Shown here piece by piece: positions 1 to 6,652 of a stretch of DNA of 58,020 nt. How positions within the stretch are numbered: position 1 is the stretch's first letter; every line of letters begins with the position of its first letter. A program made the position numbers and the translations under genes. The stretch covers positions 1 through 58,020 of the forward strand of contig JBFLWM010000029.1 of the NCBI GenBank assembly GCA_040755915.1, written 5' to 3'. Below the pieces are notes generated by a model that was not told the DNA's origin, did no database searches, and worked only from the letters and a program-made list of their open reading frames with translations. Source of the stretch: Sulfurivermis sp040755915. Its GTDB lineage: Bacteria > Pseudomonadota > Gammaproteobacteria > Thiohalomonadales > Thiohalomonadaceae.

Positions 1-70
1 TCTGGTCAATGAGTTCTTTCGGGATGGTCGGCAGCACCGACGGCTTCTTCTTGCTCGTTTTGCTTGGCAT
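1..70 (-). CDS. IS256-family transposase, N-terminal fragment (partial at window edge)
   Basis: Only the first 23 codons are in the window. They read MPSKTSKKKPSVLPTIPKEL followed by IDQ, which resembles the start of IS256-type (mutator-like, DDE) transposases. An AAAGGAG ribosome binding site lies 5 nt before the ATG at 68-70. The catalytic DDE region would lie off the left edge, so the family call rests on the N-terminus and the upstream terminal-repeat-like sequence. It appears to sit inside a RAYT gene. Confidence 0.5.
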   Translation of the reverse strand, partial: MPSKTSKKKPSVLPTIPKELIDQ

Positions 71-126
71 ACATGCTCCTTTCTGGTTTCATGTTATGCC
101 TCAAACACAAAATTTATGACAGGCTC
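1..126 (-). mobile_element. End of an IS256-type insertion sequence, cut by the window edge
   Basis: On the minus strand a terminal-inverted-repeat-like sequence (GAGCCTGTCATAAATTTTGT, complement of about 107-126) precedes a transposase start at 70. The outer boundary near 126 is inferred because a RAYT reading frame stops matching its family exactly there. The other end lies outside the window, so neither the inverted-repeat pair nor a target duplication can be checked. Confidence 0.55.
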
Positions 127-192
127 GCGATCGGCCATATTGACCGTGAAGAACCAGGTTCCGCCGGGTACCTTGGCGCGTCGGTAATACAT
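94..192 (-). pseudogene. REP-associated tyrosine transposase, 5' fragment truncated by an IS
   Basis: The ATG at 190-192 follows a GGAGGTGG ribosome binding site. The first 23 residues, MYYRRAKVPGGTWFFTVN then MADRE, match the conserved start of RAYT (Y1 transposase, HUH class) proteins. The frame then enters the IS256-like end and stops at 94-96 after 32 codons. All catalytic residues (HxH and Tyr) are missing, so this is a dead remnant. The REP-like repeat at 211-242 lies just upstream, as expected for a RAYT with its cognate REPs. Confidence 0.6.
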
Positions 193-210
193 GGTTTCCA
201 CCTCCGTGTG

Positions 211-242
211 GATGTTGGGCTTCCTGCGTCAGCCCAACCTAC
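211..242. repeat. REP-like palindrome, family A, copy 1
   Basis: This copy has a GTTGGGC/GCCCAAC stem and ends in CCTAC. Its reverse complement is identical over all 32 bases to 791-822. It contains the stop codon of the gene at 239-727 and lies just upstream of the truncated RAYT, so it is probably that RAYT's cognate REP. Confidence 0.75.
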
Positions 243-727
243 GAGTTCTGATGCCGTTCAATCTCACCTATTTTTATTCCAAGACACGTCGCTTGACTCC
301 CCAAACGCAACAAATCTTCCGCGAGGCGTGGGAAATCTTCCGGGTTGAACACAAAATCCCTATAAGTATGCCCGTGGCTAACATAGTCGATTTTCGAGAA
401 GGTGTAGCGACCATCGACGGCTTGGATGTGAGTTACTACGCCATGCGTCAGATCATGGCGCATCTTAGAAAGCTTGCAACTTATATCAAGAAGTTCTATG
501 GCTTCTCTTTTCAGAGGGACAAGAACAGATATCTTTGAAAATGCTTTCTTTAGAAAATTTACTTTACGTGAATAGGAACGTGGAATTTCTTTTTCGAAAG
601 TTGCCCCTCCAAGATCGCGGTGCGCAGCAAGCACAATGAGATCGAGACTTTGTTCGAACAAGGCCCAGTTGACCTCCACAAATCCAATAGCAGTACACAA
701 GGACTCGAAGTCGCTAATATCCTCCAT
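239..727 (-). CDS. Hypothetical protein, mostly helical, with an RxxxxH (HEPN-like) motif
   Basis: This is a 162-residue protein of unknown function. The start at 727 is chosen because GGAGGGCGG precedes the ATG. The N-terminal 100 residues look helical and end in the segment KMRHDLTHG, whose Arg90-x4-His95 spacing resembles the RxxxxH motif of HEPN-domain RNases. That is a weak resemblance seen by eye. The C-terminal part (RYTFSKIDYV) looks more strand-rich. The gene is clearly more AT-rich than its neighbours and lies between perfect 32-bp inverted repeats (211-242 and 791-822), which suggests acquired DNA. No cytoplasmic partner gene is visible next to it. Confidence 0.5.
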   Translation of the reverse strand: MEDISDFESLCTAIGFVEVNWALFEQSLDLIVLAAHRDLGGATFEKEIPRSYSRKVNFLKKAFSKISVLVPLKREAIELLDISCKLSKMRHDLTHGVVTHIQAVDGRYTFSKIDYVSHGHTYRDFVFNPEDFPRLAEDLLRLGSQATCLGIKIGEIERHQNS

Positions 728-790
728 CCGCCCTCCAACAACGACTAGATTGCATATTTGTATCTCTGCAATATTTTCAATCTTTAGCGC

Positions 791-822
791 GTAGGTTGGG
801 CTGACGCAGGAAGCCCAACATC
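791..822. repeat. REP-like palindrome, family A, copy 2 (inverted)
   Basis: The sequence starts GTAGGTTGGGCTGACG and is a perfect inverted copy of 211-242. Together they bracket a 612-bp segment holding the AT-rich gene at 239-727. A diverged doublet of the same family lies at 3981-4054. Confidence 0.75.
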
Positions 823-864
823 TTCCCTTCGCCGAATATACGGCAATCCAGCCACCAGACAAAC

Positions 865-3363
865 TTAGCTCCGCGGCTTGGCCCGCGCCGTCGGCGTGGC
901 GGTCCACGGGTCGTCGGGCCAGGGGTGTTTGGGATAGCGGCCCTTCAGTTCCTTTTTCACTTCCGCGTAGGTGCGTTCCCAGAAGCCCTTCAAATCCTGC
1001 GTCACTTGGATCGGGCGTTGCGCCGGGGAGAGCAGGTGCAGCATCACGGCGACCTTGCCATGGGCGACGCGCGGGGTGTCGGCGAGGCCGAACAGTTCCT
1101 GCAATTTCACGGCGAGTACCGGCGGCTGGCCCGGTTCGTAGTGCAGGCGCTTGTGCGAGCCGCTGGGAACGGAGAGATGGGTCGGCGCTTCCGCATCGAG
1201 GCGTTGTGCGCGTTCCCAGCCGAGGCTGTCGCGCAGGATGGATTTCAGCTCCAGCCGCGACAGGTGACTGCGGCGGCTCATGCCGTTGAGGTAGGGCGCG
1301 AGCCACTGCTCCAGCGTGGCGAGCAGCGCGGCGTCGGACAGGTCGGGCCAGCCCTCCTCCGGGCTCCACTGGCGCAGGGACTCCACCCGTGCCTGCAACT
1401 GGCGCGTGTCGTCGTCCCAGGGCAGCACCGTCAATCCCATCTGGCGGATACCGTCGAGCAGCGCCGCAGTCATGCGCTCCGGCGCGGCCTTGTCCAGCGG
1501 CGCGCTTTCCAGCTCCAGCGCGCCGAGACCGCGCACGCGCCGCGCCACCACCGCTTCGCTCGCCGCATCCCAGCGCACCTCTTCGCGCCATTGCAGGCGG
1601 GCGGCGTGCACCTGTTCCAGCTCCGCCAGGGTGATGGCGGCGGCGCTGCGGATACGGCTGTCGTCGCCGGCACCGTCCAGTTCGGCGGCGACGATGTACG
1701 GTTCGCGCGCCAGCGGACAATGGCTTTCCACTTTGGCGCCGCGGCCGTTGGCGAGCAGGTAGCGGCCGTCGCTGCCGCGCTGCCGCGCCACGCGGTCCGG
1801 ATAGGCCAGCGCCAGCAACAGGCCGCTGTCGTGGATATGAGCGGCGTCGGGGGCCTGGGCCTCGACCAGATGGCGCCACTGCCGTGCGGCGCGTTCCACC
1901 GCGGCGCAGGCGTTGGGGTCGGCATCGAAGCGGCGCGCGCCATCACGGCCGTCAAGGCGATGGGCCTGCACCGCCTCCAGCCGCACCGAAAAATCACAAC
2001 TGCGTTCGTGCGGCGGGCCGCGCAGGATGTCGCGTTCGGACAGCAGGGCCGCCACGTCGCAGGCCAGCCCGGCAAGACCTAGCGGCTTGGCGCGCAGCAG
2101 CATGTGCGACAGGCGCGGATGCAAGGGCAGCGCCGCCATCTCGCGGCCCAGGGCGGTGATGCGGCCCTCACCGTCCAGCGCCTCCAGTTCGGTGAGCAGG
2201 GTGTTCGCCTGGTTCAGCGCGCCGGCGGGCGGCGCATCGAGCCAGCGCAGCGTGGCGGCATCGCGCACGCCCCACTGCGCCAGGTCCAGCGCCAGCGGGG
2301 CCAGGTCGGCGCTGGCGATCTCCGGCGCGGCAAAGGGGATCAGGCCGCGCTGGGTGCCCTCGCCCCACAGCCGGTAGCAGACGCCGGGGCCGAGGCGGCC
2401 GGCACGGCCGGCGCGCTGATCGGCACTGGCGCGGGAGACGCGCACCAGCTCCAGCCGGGTCAGGCCGCTGCGCGGGTCGAAGCGCGGCACCCGCGCCCAG
2501 CCGCTGTCCACCACCACGCGCACGCCCTCGATGGTGAGCGAGGTTTCGGCGATGTTGGTGGCGAGGACCACCTTCCGCTTTCCCGCCGGGTCGGGAAGGA
2601 TGGCGCGCTGCTGCTCGGGCAGCGGCAGGTCGCCGTAGAGCGGGTGCAGCTGTGCCGGGACATCGGCCAGCAGCTCCGCCACGCGGCGGATCTCGCCGGA
2701 GCCGGGCAGGAACACCAGCACGTCCCCTTCCGTCTCGCCCAGGGCACGGCGCACCGCCGCGGCGGCGATCTCCGCCGGACGACCGTCCGGTTCGCTGTTC
2801 AAATAGCGGATGTCCACCGGGAAGGCGCGGCCCTCGCTGGTGAGAGTCGGCGCGTCAAGGAGCCGGGCGATGGCGGCGCCGTCCAGGGTGGCGGACATCA
2901 CCAGCAGGGCGAGGTCGTCACGCAGGGCCTCGCCGGCGTCCAGGCACAGGGCCAGGGCGAGGTCGCTGTGCAGGTGGCGCTCGTGGAATTCGTCGAAGAT
3001 GACCAGGCCGACGCCGTCCAGCTCCGGGTCGGATTGCAGGCGGCGGGTCAGGATGCCCTCGGTGACCACCTCGATGCGGGTGCGGGCGGAGACCTTGTGC
3101 TCGAAACGCACGCGGTAGCCCACCGTCTCCCCCACCGCCTCGCCGAGCAGCGCGGCCATGCGCGCCGCAGCCGCCCGCGCCGCCAGCCGGCGCGGCTCCA
3201 GCATGACTATCCTCTTGCCGGCCAGCCAGGGCTCGGCCAGCAGGGCGAGCGGCACGGCGGTGGTCTTGCCGGCGCCGGGCGGCGCCTGCAACACCAGGCG
3301 ACGGCCGGGACCGAGGCCGTTTTTGATCTCCGGCAGAATTTGGTGAATGGGCAACGCGTCCAT
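865..3363 (-). CDS. hrpB: ATP-dependent helicase HrpB
   Basis: This is an 832-residue DEAH-type helicase of the HrpB family, cytoplasmic and probably acting on RNA; its cellular role is poorly defined. Visible motifs are Walker A GAGKTT (about residues 30-35), motif II DEFH (about 124-127), the SAT motif (VMSATLDGA) and motif VI with QRAGRAGR. The remainder matches the HA2 and HrpB-specific C-terminal domains, and the length is normal for the family. The start ATG at 3361-3363 has no obvious Shine-Dalgarno sequence. The gene stands alone, divergent from the gene at 3478. Confidence 0.95.
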   Translation of the reverse strand: MDALPIHQILPEIKNGLGPGRRLVLQAPPGAGKTTAVPLALLAEPWLAGKRIVMLEPRRLAARAAAARMAALLGEAVGETVGYRVRFEHKVSARTRIEVVTEGILTRRLQSDPELDGVGLVIFDEFHERHLHSDLALALCLDAGEALRDDLALLVMSATLDGAAIARLLDAPTLTSEGRAFPVDIRYLNSEPDGRPAEIAAAAVRRALGETEGDVLVFLPGSGEIRRVAELLADVPAQLHPLYGDLPLPEQQRAILPDPAGKRKVVLATNIAETSLTIEGVRVVVDSGWARVPRFDPRSGLTRLELVRVSRASADQRAGRAGRLGPGVCYRLWGEGTQRGLIPFAAPEIASADLAPLALDLAQWGVRDAATLRWLDAPPAGALNQANTLLTELEALDGEGRITALGREMAALPLHPRLSHMLLRAKPLGLAGLACDVAALLSERDILRGPPHERSCDFSVRLEAVQAHRLDGRDGARRFDADPNACAAVERAARQWRHLVEAQAPDAAHIHDSGLLLALAYPDRVARQRGSDGRYLLANGRGAKVESHCPLAREPYIVAAELDGAGDDSRIRSAAAITLAELEQVHAARLQWREEVRWDAASEAVVARRVRGLGALELESAPLDKAAPERMTAALLDGIRQMGLTVLPWDDDTRQLQARVESLRQWSPEEGWPDLSDAALLATLEQWLAPYLNGMSRRSHLSRLELKSILRDSLGWERAQRLDAEAPTHLSVPSGSHKRLHYEPGQPPVLAVKLQELFGLADTPRVAHGKVAVMLHLLSPAQRPIQVTQDLKGFWERTYAEVKKELKGRYPKHPWPDDPWTATPTARAKPRS

Positions 3364-3390
3364 GGGGCAATCAGTATTCGCTAATTTTCG

Positions 3391-3415
3391 GCCCGGATGA
3401 TCGGGCGGCTTTTTT
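3391..3415 (+). terminator. Terminator-like hairpin upstream of the attachment-family gene
   Basis: GCCCG (3391-3395) and CGGGC (3402-3406) form a short stem with a 6-nt loop. GGC and six T residues follow (to 3415). No plus-strand gene precedes it within the window, so it may be a leader attenuator for the gene at 3478. Confidence 0.35.
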
Positions 3416-3477
3416 GTGCCAAGCTTCCATCAGGCGAGCTTCTGATGATGTACAGCGTACAGTGAAAGGAGAGTCGT

Positions 3478-3936
3478 ATGGAAAACACCTGGGTTCTGGT
3501 TGCCAACGGCAGTGAAGCACGGGTCTTCAACCTGGCCAAACGCAGCGATGGGCTGAAACTGGTCAGCGAGCATCTCCACCCCGCCAGCCGCATGAAGGGC
3601 GACCAACTGGCCTCGGATCGACCCGGCACCTACATGGGCGACAACAACAGCATGGGCAGCGGCAGCGGTTACGAAGAACCGACCTCGCCGAAGGATTACG
3701 AGATCGACCGCTTCGCACACGAGTTGGCCGGCATCCTCAACAACGGCCGCACCGCCAACAGCTACGGCAAGCTGGCCGTCGTTGCCCCCTCCGCCTTCCG
3801 CGGCCTGCTCAACAAGCACATGAATGGTCAGGTGAAGAAACTCGTTGCCCACCAGATCGACAAGGACTACACCAAGGTCAACGAGCGCGAACTGCTCGGC
3901 CAGCTCGAACCCCACCTGTTCCCGCTGGTTTCCTGA
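3478..3936 (+). CDS. Host attachment family protein (PF10116-like)
   Basis: The 152-residue soluble protein begins MENTWVLVANGSEARVFNL, the hallmark of the family annotated as 'protein required for attachment to host cells'. That family is thought to share the RNase-H-like fold of eRF1 domain 2. The family name comes from one plant-associated system and need not describe the function here. A strong ribosome binding site AAAGGAGAG lies 4-5 nt before the ATG. The gene is monocistronic, with a terminator at 3949-3976. Confidence 0.85.
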   Translation: MENTWVLVANGSEARVFNLAKRSDGLKLVSEHLHPASRMKGDQLASDRPGTYMGDNNSMGSGSGYEEPTSPKDYEIDRFAHELAGILNNGRTANSYGKLAVVAPSAFRGLLNKHMNGQVKKLVAHQIDKDYTKVNERELLGQLEPHLFPLVS

Positions 3937-3948
3937 CCGGCATCAATC

Positions 3949-3976
3949 AAAGGGGGAGCCGTTGGCTCCCCCTTTT
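3949..3976 (+). terminator. Intrinsic terminator
   Basis: AAAGGGGGAGCC (3949-3960) pairs perfectly with GGCTCCCCCTTT (3964-3975) across a 3-nt loop and ends in a T run. It follows the stop codon of the attachment-family gene by 12 nt. Confidence 0.85.
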
Positions 3977-3980
3977 CCCG

Positions 3981-4054
3981 CAGGTTGGGCTGACGACAGG
4001 AAGCCCAACAAATCGGCAAAAAAATTGTCGGGCTTCGCTCCTCGGCCCAACCTG
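3981..4054. repeat. REP doublet, family A
   Basis: Two inverted family-A units form one large palindrome with outer arms CAGGTTGGGC and GCCCAACCTG. The left unit is a near copy of 791-822 (one inserted base in the loop). It lies between two genes, as expected for a BIME-like element. Confidence 0.7.
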
Positions 4055-4060
4055 CCAAGT

Positions 4061-4132
4061 GTAGGAGCCGAGTCCTCTCGGCGAACAGGCGGCTACGTTA
4101 CGCGCCCTTTCGCCCACGGAGTGGGCTCCTAC
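4061..4132. repeat. REP doublet, family B
   Basis: The outer arms are GTAGGAGCC and GGCTCCTAC. The left half is GTAGGAGCCGAGTCCTCTCG and the inner half resembles CGCCCACGGAGTGGG. It is the reverse orientation of the element at 6471-6543 and of the same family as the tandem copies at 57806-58020. Confidence 0.75.
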
Positions 4133-4187
4133 AGTGGTAGTTTGGGTTAGCGACAGCTTAACCCGACCGACACATCAGCCCCATGCA

Positions 4188-5576
4188 TTAGAACAGCATT
4201 GTCGCCGAGGCGCTGGATGCATCCGGCCCATCGTTCACGGCAATGTCGATGCTCTCCGTCATCACCTGCGCCAGGAATTGAATCTGCTCCGGCGTGATCA
4301 CATAGGGCGGCATCAGATAACTGACATTGCCGAGCGGACGCAGCAGGGCACCGCGCGACAAAGCGTGCTGATACAGGCGCACGCCGCGCCGCTCCTGCCA
4401 GGGATAGGGCGTGCGGCTCGCCTTGTCCTTCACCATCTCCACCGCGACGATCATCCCGGTCTGCCGCACCTCTGCCACGTGCGGATGGTCGCGCAGGTGT
4501 GCCGTGGCGCTTGCCATCTCGGCGGCAAGCTCCCTGTTGCGCGCGATGACGTTGTCTTCCGCGAAGATATCCAGCGTGGCCAGCGCCGCGCTGCAGGCCA
4601 GCGGGTTGCCGGTGTAGGAATGGGAGTGCAGGAAGGCGGAGAGGCGCGCGTAATCGTCGTAGAACGCCTGATACACCGTGTCATGGGTCATTACCACCGA
4701 CATCGGCAGATAGCCGCCGGTGAGCCCCTTGGACAGGCACATGAAGTCCGGCGTGATGGCGGCCTGCTCGCAGGCGAACAGCGTGCCGGTGCGGCCGAAA
4801 CCGACGGCGATTTCGTCGGCGATGAGGTGTACGCCGTGGCGGTCGCAGGCCTCGCGCAACAGTTTGAGATACACCGGGTCGTACATGCGCATGCCGCCGG
4901 CGCACTGCACCAGCGGCTCGACGATCACCGCGCACACCTCATGCGCGTGCTGCGCCAGCGCCTGCTCCATGTAGGCGAAGGCGCGCACCGAATAATCGGC
5001 GCAGCTCTCCCCCGCCTCGCGCCGGTAGCAGTCCGGCGACGGCACGGTGATCGGCGTCAGCAGCAGCGGCTGATAGGTTTCCTTGAACAGCGACACGTCG
5101 CCCACCGCCAGCGCGCCCAGGGTCTCGCCGTGGTAACTGCCGGCCAGATTGATGAAGCGTGTCTTGTTCGTCTTGCCCAGGTTGCGCCAGTAGTGGAAGC
5201 TCATCTTGAGCGCCACTTCGATGGCCGCCGAGCCGTTGTCGGCATAGAAGCAGTGATTGAGCCCCGGCGGCGCCAGCTCGACCAGCCGCTCGGACAGGCG
5301 CACCACCGGCTCATGGCTGAAACCGGCCAGGATGACGTGCTCCAGCTGATCCAGCTGCGCCTTGACCGCGTCGTTGATGCGCGGATTGGCATGACCGAAC
5401 AGGTTCACCCACCAAGAACTGATGGCATCGAGATAGCGCCGGCCCTCGAAGTCCTCCAGCCACACCCCTTCACCGCGGCGAACGGGGATCAGCGGCAGCT
5501 GCTCGTGATCCTTCATCTGGGTGCAGGGATGCCACACCACCGACAGATCGCGTCTGGCCCAGTCGTGGTTGTTCAT
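4188..5576 (-). CDS. bioA: Adenosylmethionine-8-amino-7-oxononanoate aminotransferase BioA
   Basis: This is the biotin-pathway transaminase that converts KAPA to DAPA with S-adenosylmethionine as amino donor; it is PLP-dependent and cytoplasmic. The 462 residues carry WHPCTQM near residue 15, IADE near 254 and the PLP-binding lysine in LSKGLTGG (about Lys283), all typical of BioA. The start at 5576 is fixed by a 4-nt ATGA overlap with the ubiA stop, so the two are translationally coupled. No other bio genes are in the window. Confidence 0.93.
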   Translation of the reverse strand: MNNHDWARRDLSVVWHPCTQMKDHEQLPLIPVRRGEGVWLEDFEGRRYLDAISSWWVNLFGHANPRINDAVKAQLDQLEHVILAGFSHEPVVRLSERLVELAPPGLNHCFYADNGSAAIEVALKMSFHYWRNLGKTNKTRFINLAGSYHGETLGALAVGDVSLFKETYQPLLLTPITVPSPDCYRREAGESCADYSVRAFAYMEQALAQHAHEVCAVIVEPLVQCAGGMRMYDPVYLKLLREACDRHGVHLIADEIAVGFGRTGTLFACEQAAITPDFMCLSKGLTGGYLPMSVVMTHDTVYQAFYDDYARLSAFLHSHSYTGNPLACSAALATLDIFAEDNVIARNRELAAEMASATAHLRDHPHVAEVRQTGMIVAVEMVKDKASRTPYPWQERRGVRLYQHALSRGALLRPLGNVSYLMPPYVITPEQIQFLAQVMTESIDIAVNDGPDASSASATMLF

Positions 5577-6439
5577 GTCAGCAGGTAGTGCAGCGCGATG
5601 CCGATGAAGATCGACGCGCCGAGATAGTGGTTGTTGAGAAAGGCGCGGAAGCATAGCTGCGCCTCACGGCCGCGGATCAGGTATTGCTCGTACACGGCGA
5701 AACCGGACGCCGCCAGCAGGCCCAGGTAGTACCACAGGCTCATGTCGAGGGTCAGGCCGGCGAGGATGAACAGCGCAAACATCACCCCCTGCAACAGGCC
5801 GATGATCAGGCGGTCATGGCGGCCGAACAGAATGGCCGAGGACTTGACGCCGATCTTGCGGTCGTCCTCGCGGTCGGCCATGGCGTACATGGTGTCGTAG
5901 ATCAGCGACCACAGGACATTGGCGATGAACAGCAGCCAGGCCACCGGCGGCAGCGCATTGGCCTGCGCGGCAAAGGCCATCGGGATCGCCCAGCCGAAGG
6001 CGGCGCCCAGATAGGCCTGCGGCAGGTAGGTGTAGCGCTTGGTGAAGGGATAGCTGGCGGCGAGCAGCACGCCGATGACGGAGAGCTGGATGGTGAGCGG
6101 ATTCATCAGCAGCACCAGGGCGAAGGCCAGCAGCGACAGCACGGCAAAGACCCACACCGCCTCGCGCGGCCGGATGGTGCCGGCGGCGAGCGGGCGCTGT
6201 TTGGTGCGGCTGACGTGCAGGTCGATGTGGCGGTCGGCGTAGTCGTTGATGGCACAGCCGGCGGAACGCATCAGCACCGTGCCCAGCATGAACACCACGA
6301 ACACCAGCGGGTCGGGACGGCCCTCGCCCGCCACCCACAGTGCCCACAGCATCGGCCACATCACCAGATAGATGCCGATGGGGCGATCCAGGCGGGTGAG
6401 GCGCACATACTCGCGCAGACGCTGGGTGATGACCGACAC
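5573..6439 (-). CDS. ubiA: 4-hydroxybenzoate polyprenyltransferase UbiA
   Basis: This integral inner-membrane prenyltransferase attaches the polyprenyl tail to 4-hydroxybenzoate in ubiquinone synthesis. The 288 residues include the RLDRPIGIYLVMWPMLWALW start and the two Asp-rich motifs NDYADRHID and DREDDRKIG that bind Mg-prenyl diphosphate. A GTG start at 6439 is chosen because GGAG lies 6 nt upstream and it gives the family's usual length. It is cotranscribed with bioA. A REP element lies upstream. Its presence implies a ubiquinone pool, relevant to the respiratory genes downstream. Confidence 0.93.
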   Translation of the reverse strand: MSVITQRLREYVRLTRLDRPIGIYLVMWPMLWALWVAGEGRPDPLVFVVFMLGTVLMRSAGCAINDYADRHIDLHVSRTKQRPLAAGTIRPREAVWVFAVLSLLAFALVLLMNPLTIQLSVIGVLLAASYPFTKRYTYLPQAYLGAAFGWAIPMAFAAQANALPPVAWLLFIANVLWSLIYDTMYAMADREDDRKIGVKSSAILFGRHDRLIIGLLQGVMFALFILAGLTLDMSLWYYLGLLAASGFAVYEQYLIRGREAQLCFRAFLNNHYLGASIFIGIALHYLLT

Positions 6440-6470
6440 AAAGTTCTCCGCAGACGACAGGTGAAACACC

Positions 6471-6543
6471 GTAGGAGCCCACTCCGTGGGCGAAAGCAGT
6501 GCCTGATACCGGCACCTGTTCGCCGAGAGGACTCGGCTCCTAC
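6471..6543. repeat. REP doublet, family B
   Basis: The element begins GTAGGAGCCCACTCCGTGGG and ends with GAGGACTCGGCTCCTAC. It sits between divergent ubiA and the P-type ATPase, so it may influence both leaders. It is nearly the same as 4061-4132 in reverse complement. Confidence 0.78.
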
Positions 6544-6652
6544 AATTGGAAAAGGCGCACAGTGTAGCGACTTGGGCCGCAAAAATCAGGTGGATGAAAC
6601 TTGACGGTGACAGGTGCATCATACTTTCAACAGACGTCAAGGAATCCGCGCC

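Noticed and set aside
865..3384. Long plus-strand frames opposite hrpB
   Set aside because: They are Gln/His/Gly-rich antisense shadows of a GC-rich gene with no recognisable motif.
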